Position numbers and translations under genes: made by a program. From Rhodospirillales bacterium (GTDB lineage: Bacteria > Pseudomonadota > Alphaproteobacteria > Micavibrionales > Micavibrionaceae), in assembly GCA_023898785.1 (NCBI GenBank), contig CP060239.1, positions 2,046,001 through 2,110,000 on the forward strand: a stretch of 64,000 nt of DNA. The letters are read 5' to 3'. The notes beneath the pieces were generated by a model. The model was not told where the DNA came from, did not search any database, and saw only the letters and a list, made by a program, of their open reading frames with translations. Positions within the stretch are counted from its first letter, which is position 1. Each line of letters begins with the position of its first letter. Below are positions 16,668 to 25,084 of this stretch, piece by piece.

Positions 16668-16979
16668 TTACGCGTCTTTATCTTTTACATCTTCTCGGCG
16701 AGGATTTAAAAAATCAGACATAGTTTCCACTTTTATAGATTCGGTCATATCTATAACCTCCCAGAGTTGTTCCATGATGGCATCCTCGATCTTTTGCTTG
16801 ATTAGGTCATGGTCGGGCGTGTCTGTATGTTTGTGTGCGCGATTCATGCCCAACTCGATACCATCTTCGATGGCGCGCTCTAAAATATTATGGACTCTAA
16901 ATTTCACAAACATAGGTTTTTTCTCACTTTCATATTTCTTAATAAATGCGCGGATTCTTTGCCAAGAAGACAATAACAT
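16668..16979 (-). CDS. Hypothetical helical protein, 103 aa
   Basis: Predicted largely alpha-helical and charged (NILERAIEDGIELGMNRAHK, LIKQKIEDAIMEQLWEVIDM). This pattern with an 'EDGIELG' core resembles small phage or plasmid proteins, but I cannot name a family. A possible second small gene (17011-17151) precedes it on the same strand. Confidence 0.45.
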   Translation of the reverse strand: MLLSSWQRIRAFIKKYESEKKPMFVKFRVHNILERAIEDGIELGMNRAHKHTDTPDHDLIKQKIEDAIMEQLWEVIDMTESIKVETMSDFLNPRREDVKDKDA

Positions 16980-17010
16980 GGAAGCTTATTTTATCAAGGA
17001 AATGAGAGTG

Positions 17011-17151
17011 TTATAAAACGGGATAATGAATGACAAACGCGGATTCGAACTGGCGCATTGACACCTGAAATTCTCTGTGCAATGATTTAACAATCAAATC
17101 AAGGCGTTGCAGCGGAGACAAAGTTTTAATTTGTTCGGGCTGCACAGCCAT
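17011..17151 (-). CDS. Possible small protein, 46 aa
   Basis: Reads MAVQPEQIKTLSPLQRLDLI to its end VIHYPVL. It begins beside the stop of a further short minus-strand frame (17155-17226, MARKPTNAGPSGG...), as in closely packed phage-type genes. Too short to judge by composition alone. Confidence 0.3.
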   Translation of the reverse strand: MAVQPEQIKTLSPLQRLDLIVKSLHREFQVSMRQFESAFVIHYPVL

Positions 17152-17444
17152 TCATCACTTTCCAAACTCTTTCCAGACTTTTGCATCACCGCCGGAAGGC
17201 CCAGCGTTCGTGGGCTTTCTGGCCATGTTACCGCTCACTTTCCGCCGCCCTGGCCGCGTATATTTTTGGCGTTTTCGTCTATATACGGGCCTTTTTCTCT
17301 CCGGACCGCTACCTTCGCTCCTGGAAACAGAGCGGTCGTAAAGCCTTTATTTCTGCGGCCTTGCGGATGGTGACATAATCACTGGTTCTTAGACGGTGCG
17401 GATACCAAGGGAGATTTAGAGAAAACCGCTAAAGTAGATTGCTG
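17152..17444. other. Degraded accessory sequence
   Basis: Minus-strand frames without proper starts (one reading FPGAKVAVRREKGPYIDENA before a stop) suggest remnants of small genes. Nothing complete can be supported. The stretch is GC-richer than the flanking minus-strand genes. Confidence 0.3.
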
Positions 17445-18167
17445 CTACTGGTTAGCTTTCAGCCGTCGATCTTCCGGCCACCGAGCCGACAAGACATCAA
17501 TTATTTGTGAGAGGCTCATGCTGCCACCAGTTAATGTAGGCCGCATCGGTTCGAAAACAGCGTACATGCGGCGATAACTATCTAGGACCGGACAGTGAGA
17601 ATTGGCTTCGCGTTTTTTGAAACGCTCAAATCGATCCATCTTTCCAGTAAGGAAACTTAAAACTCCCAGATGCTCAGCTTCATTATTTCCATCGAAGCCG
17701 GGAAACTTTACGTCAGTAAAAGGCTCCATTTCTTTCACAAAACGCTCTTTCTCTTTTGCCGTAAGCTTTTCAAAGCTCCCCTCCAGAAAGTCCCACATAT
17801 CAAGTATATCGACGACTTCCCTTACAGTACGCCGCTTATCTTCATGACCGTGGAACAGCCCCTGATATTGCCAGTCAAGGCTCCAATAATGGCCGCCCCA
17901 AACAGCTTCCATCACGAAATCAGGATCGATTTCTCCGTCTTTTACTTTGTGATGATGGTAAAGGTCGCGCAGCATGGCCAGTATAAGCTTTTCCCCATCA
18001 CGAATTCTGACAGGACTATTCTGCACGTCCAGCCCTGCTTCTATAAGGCGTCTTACAGCTTCAGAACGCGATGGCATGTCTTCTTGTTCGCTGCGCCATG
18101 CATCCACTTGATTGATCATGGTTTGATCCAGACGCATTTCAAAGCGCTCTGTTTTGCTTTGTGTCAT
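17445..18167 (-). CDS. Ribbon-helix-helix protein fused to a YfbU domain
   Basis: 240 residues. The N-terminal ~45 form a ribbon-helix-helix DNA-binding domain (ERFEMRLDQTMINQVDAWRS, SRSEAVRRLIEAGL). The remainder matches the YfbU family of E. coli, recognisable by VREVVDILDMWDFLEGS, FPGFDGNNEAEHLGVLSFL and the final YRRMYAVFE segment. YfbU has no firmly established function. The fusion suggests a transcriptional regulator whose YfbU part senses or binds something (inference). A matching operator lies 15-49 bases upstream. Confidence 0.8.
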   Translation of the reverse strand: MTQSKTERFEMRLDQTMINQVDAWRSEQEDMPSRSEAVRRLIEAGLDVQNSPVRIRDGEKLILAMLRDLYHHHKVKDGEIDPDFVMEAVWGGHYWSLDWQYQGLFHGHEDKRRTVREVVDILDMWDFLEGSFEKLTAKEKERFVKEMEPFTDVKFPGFDGNNEAEHLGVLSFLTGKMDRFERFKKREANSHCPVLDSYRRMYAVFEPMRPTLTGGSMSLSQIIDVLSARWPEDRRLKANQ

Positions 18168-18181
18168 TTAAAACTCTCCTC

Positions 18182-18216
18182 TATTACGTAGTAAAATCGT
18201 ATATATGTACGTAATA
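18182..18216. promoter_or_regulatory. Inverted repeat, probable operator of the RHH-YfbU gene
   Basis: Arms TATTACGTA (18182-18190) and TACGTAATA (18208-18216) are perfect inverted repeats with a 17-base spacer, directly upstream of the RHH-YfbU gene on the minus strand. RHH proteins bind such paired palindromic half-sites, so autoregulation is likely. Confidence 0.55.
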
Positions 18217-18254
18217 TACGGCATAATCACGGCGATTACAATAGTAAAATGAAG

Positions 18255-18411
18255 TTACTGAAACCCAAAATGCTGGCGTTGCTCGTCCCAGCGGACCGGG
18301 AAGTCGTCCATCATTTCGGCGAGCTGGAGGGCTTTGGGCTGGCGGCCGTTCAGGATGGCGGTGGTGATGTCGGGCGCGAGTTCGGTCAGGCGGATAATTT
18401 TGCCAGCTTCA
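18255..18411 (-). pseudogene. 3' end of a serine recombinase gene, copy A
   Basis: In frame to a stop at 18255 it reads GKIIRLTELAPDITTAILNG, then RQP...FPVRWDEQRQHFGFQ. This is the C-terminal pattern of large serine recombinases in alphaproteobacteria (LAPDI..AIL.GRQP ... W..QR..LGF). Upstream it runs directly into a truncated universal stress protein gene, so the recombinase 5' part is gone. A second copy of the same 3' end is at 24673-24836. Confidence 0.65.
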
Positions 18412-18475
18412 AGGCGCGCTCCAGCGCCCGATCTGAGTTAATCGTCAAATCCGTTGCTATCAATATGTTTTTCAT
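18386..18475 (-). pseudogene. Universal stress protein gene, N-terminal fragment
   Basis: MKNILIATDLTINSDRALER and KLAK are the classic start of a UspA-fold protein. A strong GGAGGAAGG lies just before the ATG at 18475. After about 26 codons the sequence switches to the recombinase 3' end and hits a stop, so only the first beta-alpha unit remains. The junction near 18412 marks a deletion or integration boundary. Confidence 0.7.
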
Positions 18476-18645
18476 TGGCCTTCCTCCATCTTTTTGCACG
18501 AAATCGTAATATTAAGCATATCACTTTGCCAGTAAATCCGGATATCAAAACAAGCGCTTTCCCTTTCGGAGCGTTGACCGCTTTTCCTTTTAAACCACCT
18601 TTATTTGCGTTATAAAAAAGCAAAGCAATTGCAGTAAAAAGGCGC

Positions 18646-19268
18646 TTGATGATGAAGCAGAACGAGCACGGACAGGAGCGTGAAAGCGGTGTTTATTACG
18701 CGCCGTGGGAAAAATCGGCAGACCGCATCCTGACGCCGTTCGAGCATTTCATTCAGAGGGAAACGGCAAGCTCGCTGTTCCTGATCGCCGCAACTATCCT
18801 CGCCCTGATTCTGGCCAACAGCATTTTCTCTGCGCTTTACTACGACATTACCCATATGAAACTGGGTTTTACGCTCGGCGCTATAAAGCTTTGAAAACAC
18901 CCTGCATCACTGGGTCAATGACGGCTTGATGGCATTATTCTTTTTCGTCGTCGGGCTGGAACTCAAACGTGAAATTCTTGTCGGCGAACTGGCCAGCGCC
19001 CGCAAGGCGGCCTTGCCGATCATCGCCGCCATCGGCGGCATGGCGCTTCCCGCGCTGATTTATTACGCGGTAAACCCGTCCGGAACGGCGGCGCAAGGCT
19101 GGGCGATTCCGATGGCGACCGACATCGCCTTTGCCATCGGGATCATGGTGTTTTTGGGAAACAGGGTTCCGCGCGCGCTGATGGCGTTTTTAGTGGCGCT
19201 GGCGATCGCCGACGACCTTGGAGCGGTTCTGGTCATTGCGATTTTCTATACCGAAACGCTGGTTATGC
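18646..19268 (+). pseudogene. nhaA: nhaA Na+/H+ antiporter gene, frameshifted and truncated
   Basis: The first part (residues up to about 80) is NhaA-like (LTPFEHFIQRETASSLFLIA, LALILANS). A frameshift near 18885-18892 moves the continuation (ENTLHHWVNDGLMALFFFVV, GLELKREILVGEL) to another frame. The conserved ATDIAFAIG and ADDLGAVLVIA, including the paired Asp residues, are still visible. The gene is then cut at about 19268 by an IS5-type remnant, losing more than a third of the usual ~390 residues. It cannot encode a working antiporter. Confidence 0.85.
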
Positions 19269-19733
19269 CACACACAGCATGAAGCTTGGAATTCAGGCCG
19301 CCTTTTGTACGTCCGATAGCGCGGGAAACATCCCCTTTTTAAGAAGCGAAGCCGCTGTGTGGTGGGCTTTGAGGTGTGCCGCATCAATTTGCAGTTGATC
19401 GGGCGGGCCTTTTTGTGTGGCCAGAGCCGTAAAAATTTTGTCAAAAACACCCAGGCGGCTCCAGCGTATAAAACGGTTATACAGCGTCTTGTGAGGTCCG
19501 TATTCGGACGGCGATCCCGCCATTGCAAACCCCGCTTGAGGACAAAAATAATGCCGCTGACAACCCGCAGATCATCAACGCGCGGCACGCCACGGGATGG
19601 CGGAAAATAAGGCTGGATAAGCTTTAGCTGTTCTTCCGATAACCAATATAAATCTCTCATGATGAAATCTCCTCTCATCATTAGTGAATCATGAATTATC
19701 AGATTAGGGAATCCTGTTTATAGGTCCTGAACC
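19269..19733 (-). mobile_element. Truncated IS5-family element (same type as 44570-46365)
   Basis: Carries one terminal repeat (GTCCTGAACC at 19724-19733, followed by TA) and the start of orfA (MRDLYWLSEEQLKLIQPYFP). It ends abruptly inside the element where it meets nhaA. The orfA frame is broken near WRDRRPNTD, where the complete copy reads WRDAPSEYG, a one-base difference. This copy shows what the uninterrupted left end looks like, which is how the nested insertion at 44.6 kb can be recognised. Confidence 0.8.
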
Positions 19734-19841
19734 TAGGCTTAAACATTTTCTCCTGACGGCGGACAGCCGCATGCTACATACGATTTTAAGAGAACTTTGT
19801 TTTTGAGAAACTTTAGGATTTTTTTACGCGAATAGTGTAAT

Positions 19842-20234
19842 ATGAAGCTTATGAGACAATTTTTGGTTGGATTTCTGACTCTTGTCATGCTCACGCCTTC
19901 GCTGGTGTGCGGTATGGCTGATTGTCCGATGCCGATGCAGGCCGAGAAAAAGCCCTGCCATCAATCCGGGGATATGGATGATGATATGCAGGGCAAGGAT
20001 GGCCCTATGCTGGCGGCAGATTGTATGGGCGTTGACTTCTTTCAGGTGGATGTCAGCAATGATATTCAGCCCGACCTGTCTGTTGATAGCGTTGATTACG
20101 CTTGGATTGATCTGGTTACTGATTACAATTTCCAGACAGACAATATTAATGGCATTCGCGGACCGCCCGGCAGGATGCTCGATCCGCGAAGCCAGCCTTC
20201 CCTCATCCTCATAACGCAGCGGTTTCGCATCTAA
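19842..20234 (+). CDS. Secreted Met/Cys-rich protein of the copper locus
   Basis: 130 residues with a signal peptide (MRQFLVGFLTLVMLTPSLVC; a lipobox-like LVCG is possible). A metal-ligand-rich stretch follows: CGMADCPMPMQAEKKPCHQ, GDMDDDMQG, AADCMG. The C-terminal half has none of these residues and no recognised domain. Position directly before cusB and cusA suggests periplasmic copper binding (inference). It is not CusF by sequence. Confidence 0.65.
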   Translation: MKLMRQFLVGFLTLVMLTPSLVCGMADCPMPMQAEKKPCHQSGDMDDDMQGKDGPMLAADCMGVDFFQVDVSNDIQPDLSVDSVDYAWIDLVTDYNFQTDNINGIRGPPGRMLDPRSQPSLILITQRFRI

Positions 20235-20285
20235 ATACGCTCTTTTCTCGACGGTTTTTCACGCCTCAAAAAAGGAGCAGTTCTC

Positions 20286-21434
20286 ATGCGTGTTTTATTT
20301 TTTGTTCTAGTGTTATTTGCCTTTGTGCCTGTGGCGGTTGCGGCAGAGGAATATATATGCCCGATGCATCCGCATATCAGCGGTGAAGAAGGTAATAATT
20401 GCCCGATTTGCGGCATGACTTTAGTGCCGAAAGTTAATGAAATGCCGGAAGGCAAAAGCCATGAGGTACATGGTAGTGCTCCCGAAGGGGCGTTTCATAT
20501 TGATCCGTCCTATGTTCACGCTCTGGGCGTTAAAACCGCTGAAGTAACACATCATGAATTTGGCAAGGCCATTCGCGCTTTTGGCAAGATAAGTACCAAT
20601 ACCCGCCTTGAATATGCAATCGATGTGCGTTCAAAGGGCTGGATTGTTGATCTGCCTGTGGATGCCGTAGGCGATACGGTTAAGAAAGGCGACTTGCTGT
20701 TCACTTATTACAGCCCTGATCTTATGAGCGCACAGTCAGACTTTTTACTGGGTAGCCGGGTTGGAAACGCCAGGCAACGTCTGCGTCTTTACGGCATGGA
20801 TGACAAGGCGATTGCCGAATTGACCAAGAAGGGGAAGTTTCTGGACAAAACGCCCTTTCATGCGCCTGTCGATGGAACGGTAACGATGCTCAATGTTCGC
20901 AAAGGATCGCATGTGAATGAAGGCGGCAGTGTTATGAAGTTGCAGGATTTTTCCAGGCTCTGGGTTAATATCGATGTGCCAGTACGCGATGTTCAGTTTT
21001 TGGCTGTTGGCACGCCTGCCCAAATCACGGTGCCAGAAACAGGTGAAGTCTATGAAACGGTCATTGATTTCATTCATCCGGTGAACGACCCCAAAACCCG
21101 CACGGTGATGGTGCGCCTGATTCTCGAAAATCATGATGGAATATTGAAACTAGACACCTATGTTGATGCTGTTTTTAATGCTGATGTGCAATCGCGTTTG
21201 GCAGTGCCAGCGGAGGCTATCCTGTATGGCAGCATGGGCGCCTATGTCATGGAAAATGTAAAGGACGGGTATTTCAAGCCTGTCATGGTCAAAACAGGGA
21301 TCACGGCAAACGGCCTGACGGAAATCAAAAGCGGCCTTTTACACGGCCAGCGGATTGTAACTTCGGGGCAGTTCATGCTGGATGCTGAAAGTAATCTCAA
21401 AGGCGGTATGGAGGCTATGGGCCATGTCCACTGA
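20286..21434 (+). CDS. cusB: CusB-type periplasmic adaptor of a copper efflux RND pump
   Basis: Links the inner-membrane pump to an outer-membrane channel and hands metal to CusA. A signal peptide (VLFFVLVLFAFVPVAVAAEE) is followed by a heavy-metal-binding domain with YICPMHPHISGEEGNNCPIC, then GMTLVP. The barrel-sandwich (DVRSKGWIVDLPVDAVGDTV, then a KKGDLLF segment), a shortened hairpin and the beta-barrel domains follow. The 382-aa length fits the family. The cusA start lies inside its last codons. No CusC-type outer-membrane gene is present in the window. Confidence 0.9.
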   Translation: MRVLFFVLVLFAFVPVAVAAEEYICPMHPHISGEEGNNCPICGMTLVPKVNEMPEGKSHEVHGSAPEGAFHIDPSYVHALGVKTAEVTHHEFGKAIRAFGKISTNTRLEYAIDVRSKGWIVDLPVDAVGDTVKKGDLLFTYYSPDLMSAQSDFLLGSRVGNARQRLRLYGMDDKAIAELTKKGKFLDKTPFHAPVDGTVTMLNVRKGSHVNEGGSVMKLQDFSRLWVNIDVPVRDVQFLAVGTPAQITVPETGEVYETVIDFIHPVNDPKTRTVMVRLILENHDGILKLDTYVDAVFNADVQSRLAVPAEAILYGSMGAYVMENVKDGYFKPVMVKTGITANGLTEIKSGLLHGQRIVTSGQFMLDAESNLKGGMEAMGHVH

Positions 21435-24400
21435 TCAAAATAATCTCCTTTGGCACGATCCATCCAAAAGCTTTGTAGCCAAGATCATAGACTGGTCGGT
21501 GGGAAACCGCTTCTTTGTGATGCTCGGTGCCTTGGTGTTATTGGCTGTGGGGGTTGTTTCCATCACTAAAATTCCTCTGGATGCTATTCCTGACCTGTCG
21601 GATACGCAAGTGATTATTCGTACGGAGTTTCCCGGTCAGGCTCCGCAAGTGATTGAAGACCAGGTCACTTTTCCACTGTCCACGCAAATGCTGGGGCTGC
21701 CTGAGGCTAAAGTGGTGCGCGGCTTTTCCATGTTCGGCACATCTTTCGTTTATATCGTGTTTGAAGATGATGTTGATATGTATTGGGCGCGCAGCCGCGT
21801 TCTAGAGTCTTTGTCACAGGTAAGGAGTGAATTGCCCGAAGGGGCTGACCCGCAATTAGGTCCTGATGCAACGGGTGTGGGTTGGGTGTTCCAATACGCT
21901 TTGTTTGACCGCACGGGGCAGCATGATCTTTCGGAACTGCGCAGTCTGCAGGATTGGTTTGTGCGTTTTGAGCTGGCCACGATCGATGGCGTGGCGGAAG
22001 TCGCCAGCGTTGGCGGATTTGTAAAGGAATATCAGGTTCTGGTTGATCCGAATAAACTGCGCGCCTTTGACATTTCTTTAGCAATGGTGATTGAGGCCGT
22101 GCGCAGCGCCAATCAGGAAACCGGTGGACGGACACTGGAGATGGCGGAGACGGAATATCTGATCCGCTCTTTTGGTTACGTGAATAAACCCGAAGATTTA
22201 CAACAAGCTGTATTGAGAGCCATAAATGGTACGTCTATTACGGTTGGCGATGTTGCGCGTGTGGTGGAAGGTCCGGCCATTCGGCGCGGTGTCACGGAAC
22301 TCAACGGCGTGGGTGAAGCCGTGGGCGGGATTGTGGTTATGCGCCCCGGTGCCAATGCGCTGGATGTTATTCATAGTGTCAAAGAACGTCTTGAAAGCGT
22401 GAAGCAGGGTTTGCCGCCGGGCGTGGAAATCAAAATCGTTTATGATCGCAGCGCGCTCATCGAAGGCTCGGTGGATTATCTCAAAGATAAGTTGATTGAA
22501 GAAAGCCTGGTGGTGGCACTCATCACTTTCCTGTTTTTGCTTCATGCGCGAAGTGCTTTTGTTGCGATTATAACCATTCCTCTTGGAATTTTAGCCTCTT
22601 TCATCATCATGAACGCGCAAGGCATTACCGCCAATATCATGTCGCTGGGCGGTATCGCCATTGCCATCGGTGCGATGGTGGATGCGTCCATTGTTATGGT
22701 TGAGAATGCGCACCGCCGTTTATCGTCATTGCGAGCGCAGCGAAGCAATCCAGAAATAGATTGCCGCATCTCTGACGCTCCTCGCAATGACGAAAAAGAG
22801 AACGCCGAAGAAAGAAAAAAAGCTATCCTGCAAGCAGCCAAGGAAGTTGGGCCGGGACTGTTTTTCTCGTTGCTTATTATCACGGTATCCTTCTTTCCTG
22901 TTTTTGCGCTTACAGGCCAATCAGCCAAAATGTTTGCGCCGTTGGCTTTTACCAAAACTTATGCGATGGCAGCCGCAGCGTTTCTGTCTGTGACTGTTGT
23001 TCCTGTGCTGATGCTTTGGCTGGTGCGCGGGAAAATCAGGCGTGAAGATGAGAACCCACTCAATCGTTTCTTTATTGCGATCTACCGTCCGTTTTTGAAC
23101 TTGGCTCTTAAATGGCGAAAAACGACCATTGTTCTGGCTATAGCCGCATTGGTAAGTACGGCCTTTCCTGCTTCAAAATTGGGGAGAGAGTTTATGCCGC
23201 CGCTTTATGAAGGCGGGCTGCTTTATATGCCTATGACTTTGCCCGGTGTCTCTGTGACTAAAGCCAGGGAGATATTACAGGTGACAAACCGCCAGATCAT
23301 GAGCGTGCCGGAAGTAGAATTTGCCTTTGGTAAGGCCGGCCGCGCTGACACTGCAACTGATCCTGCACCTCTGGCCATGATTGAAACGTGGATTGAACTC
23401 AAGCCCCGCGAAGAATGGCGCAAGGGAATGACGCCGCAAAAGCTGATTGATGATCTTAATAAACGCGTTGGTTTGCCGGGGATGATGGATAGTTGGGGCT
23501 ATCCGATCAAAATCAGGTTGGACATGCTAACCACGGGTATTCGTACGCCTATCGGCATAAAAGTTGCTGGTTCAGACCTCACGACGATTGATAAGATTGC
23601 CAAAGACGTAGAAGCCATTGCGCAGAATGTCTCAGGAACACGCAGCGCGATTGCTGATCGTGTCGTTGGTGGCAAATACATTGAAATTGAACCTGATCGC
23701 CGTGAAATAGCACGTTATGGTATAGCGCTAGGAACTGTTCAACGCATTATTCAAACAGCCCTTGGCGGGGTGCAGCTAGACGAGGCTGTGGAGGGGCGTG
23801 AGCGTTACCCTATCATGCTCCGCTATGACCGCCCATTCCGCGAACATATTTCTGAATTGGATAATATTTTAGTACCCACGCCAGACGGCGCGCATATTCC
23901 ACTGGCGACCCTCGCCGATATTCGCATAGCTGAGGGGCCAGCTATGATCAGATCAGAAGATGCGCGGCTGAACGGCTGGGTGTTTGTTGATATTGAAGGA
24001 CGTGATATTGGCTCTTACATCACCGATTTACAAGATGCACTCAAATCACTCGATTTGCCGCAAGGCTATACGTTGAAACTCTCCGGCCAGTTTGAGCAGA
24101 TGCAGGAAGCGGGTGAACGCTTAAAGATGGCTGTTCCTTTAACACTTCTGATCATCCTGACCCTACTGTACCTGCATTTCAGAACATGGGATCGAACGCT
24201 TTTGATCATGCTATCTGTGCCGTTTGGCATTATCGGTGGTGTGTGGTGGATATGGCTTGCAGGATATAACGTCTCTGTGGCCGTTGCTGTTGGCTTTATT
24301 GCACTGGCAGGTATCGCTGTAGAAACAGCCATTATCATGCTGATTTATCTGGATCAGCAAATGCGTGAGCATCCCGTACGTAGTTTTGAGGACTTGTTAG

Positions 24401-24660
24401 AAAATGTTCGTCACGGTGCGATCCAGCGGTTACGTCCCAAGCTTATGACAGTCAGCACCATCATTCTTGGTCTTATTCCGATCTTCCTGACCACTGGGCC
24501 GGGTTCGGATGTGATGCGCCGTATTGCTCTGCCTATGGCCTCCGGCATGGTTAGCACGCTTGTATTAACGCTGATCCTTATCCCTGTTCTCTACACTGTG
24601 TACATGCAATGGAAAATGAAGCTGCCTGTGAAAGAAGATGAGGCTGAGCGCAATGAATAG
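21424..24660 (+). CDS. cusA: CusA-type heavy-metal RND efflux pump
   Basis: Proton-driven inner-membrane transporter exporting Cu(I)/Ag(I). About 1078 residues with twelve predicted membrane segments. Family signatures include IPLDAIPDLSDTQVIIRTEF, GAMVDASIVMVENAHRRL, AFTKTYAMAAAAFLSV and LLYMPMTLPGVSV. Porter-domain Met residues are present, but I cannot assign the substrate-binding triad with certainty. ATG 21424 overlaps the cusB stop by 11 bases. Residues about 434-457, in the cytoplasmic loop after VENAHRRL, are encoded by palindromic repeat copy 2; E. coli CusA has an unrelated sequence in this variable loop, so the insertion is probably tolerated. Confidence 0.93.
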   Translation: MSTDQNNLLWHDPSKSFVAKIIDWSVGNRFFVMLGALVLLAVGVVSITKIPLDAIPDLSDTQVIIRTEFPGQAPQVIEDQVTFPLSTQMLGLPEAKVVRGFSMFGTSFVYIVFEDDVDMYWARSRVLESLSQVRSELPEGADPQLGPDATGVGWVFQYALFDRTGQHDLSELRSLQDWFVRFELATIDGVAEVASVGGFVKEYQVLVDPNKLRAFDISLAMVIEAVRSANQETGGRTLEMAETEYLIRSFGYVNKPEDLQQAVLRAINGTSITVGDVARVVEGPAIRRGVTELNGVGEAVGGIVVMRPGANALDVIHSVKERLESVKQGLPPGVEIKIVYDRSALIEGSVDYLKDKLIEESLVVALITFLFLLHARSAFVAIITIPLGILASFIIMNAQGITANIMSLGGIAIAIGAMVDASIVMVENAHRRLSSLRAQRSNPEIDCRISDAPRNDEKENAEERKKAILQAAKEVGPGLFFSLLIITVSFFPVFALTGQSAKMFAPLAFTKTYAMAAAAFLSVTVVPVLMLWLVRGKIRREDENPLNRFFIAIYRPFLNLALKWRKTTIVLAIAALVSTAFPASKLGREFMPPLYEGGLLYMPMTLPGVSVTKAREILQVTNRQIMSVPEVEFAFGKAGRADTATDPAPLAMIETWIELKPREEWRKGMTPQKLIDDLNKRVGLPGMMDSWGYPIKIRLDMLTTGIRTPIGIKVAGSDLTTIDKIAKDVEAIAQNVSGTRSAIADRVVGGKYIEIEPDRREIARYGIALGTVQRIIQTALGGVQLDEAVEGRERYPIMLRYDRPFREHISELDNILVPTPDGAHIPLATLADIRIAEGPAMIRSEDARLNGWVFVDIEGRDIGSYITDLQDALKSLDLPQGYTLKLSGQFEQMQEAGERLKMAVPLTLLIILTLLYLHFRTWDRTLLIMLSVPFGIIGGVWWIWLAGYNVSVAVAVGFIALAGIAVETAIIMLIYLDQQMREHPVRSFEDLLENVRHGAIQRLRPKLMTVSTIILGLIPIFLTTGPGSDVMRRIALPMASGMVSTLVLTLILIPVLYTVYMQWKMKLPVKEDEAERNE
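22724..22792 (+). repeat. Palindromic coding repeat, copy 2 (inside cusA)
   Basis: 69 bases (23 codons) with perfect 12-base inverted ends, CGTCATTGCGAG (22724-22735) and CTCGCAATGACG (22781-22792). It adds the peptide SLRAQRSNP...RISDAPRND to CusA. Orientation and frame are the same as in copy 1 within the pilin-like gene. Confidence 0.88.
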
Positions 24661-24672
24661 CAAGGAAAAATT

Positions 24673-24836
24673 TTAAAACTCGAAATGCTGGCGTTGTTCA
24701 TTCCAGAGGATGGGAAGGTCGTTCGTTATCTCAGCCAGCTGCTGTGCAGCTGGCGGCCATCGATAATCGCGGTAGTGATGTCGGGAGCGTGTTCTGTCAG
24801 GCGGATGATTTTGCAGGCATAGCCGCTGTCCAACTT
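24673..24836 (-). pseudogene. 3' end of a serine recombinase gene, copy B
   Basis: Encodes CKIIRLTEHAPDITTAIIDG, RQL, a frameshift, then AEITNDLPILWNEQRQHFEF and a stop at 24673. It is clearly homologous to copy A at 18255-18411 and in the same orientation. The frameshift at the repeated CAGCTG..CAGCTGG shows decay. It begins 12 bases after the cusA stop, so the copper genes sit between the two copies. Confidence 0.65.
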
Positions 24837-24940
24837 GTGCTGACGTTATACAGTCTTATAGTTGCAAAGATGGCTTTTTGAACACAAAAAGTCCTTTCCT
24901 TTCAACGCTATAGGGAGCTTTTACGGGCAGGAAAACAAAA

Positions 24941-25015
24941 TGGTGCCGCTGGGGTGATTTGAACACCCGACCTTAGCTTTACGAAAGCTCTGCTCTACCC
25001 CTGAGCTACAGCGGC
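24941..25015 (-). tRNA. tRNA-Thr (anticodon CGT)
   Basis: Read on the minus strand: acceptor GCCGCTG pairs with CAGCGGC, the D arm is AGCTCAGGGGTAGAGC, the anticodon loop TTCGTAA reads CGT, and the T arm is GGTGTTCAAATCACC. CCA is encoded. A second threonine isoacceptor besides the TGT gene at 9566. Confidence 0.94.
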
Positions 25016-25084
25016 TTTGGAAGATATGTTTTAAAATCTTTTGTGATCGCTTGTCAATCTGCTACTTGGACCAAGCAGGCAAAA

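Noticed and set aside
17107..17378. Plus-strand frames of 65-88 codons
   Set aside because: No ribosome binding site, biased composition, and the opposite strand holds more gene-like short frames.
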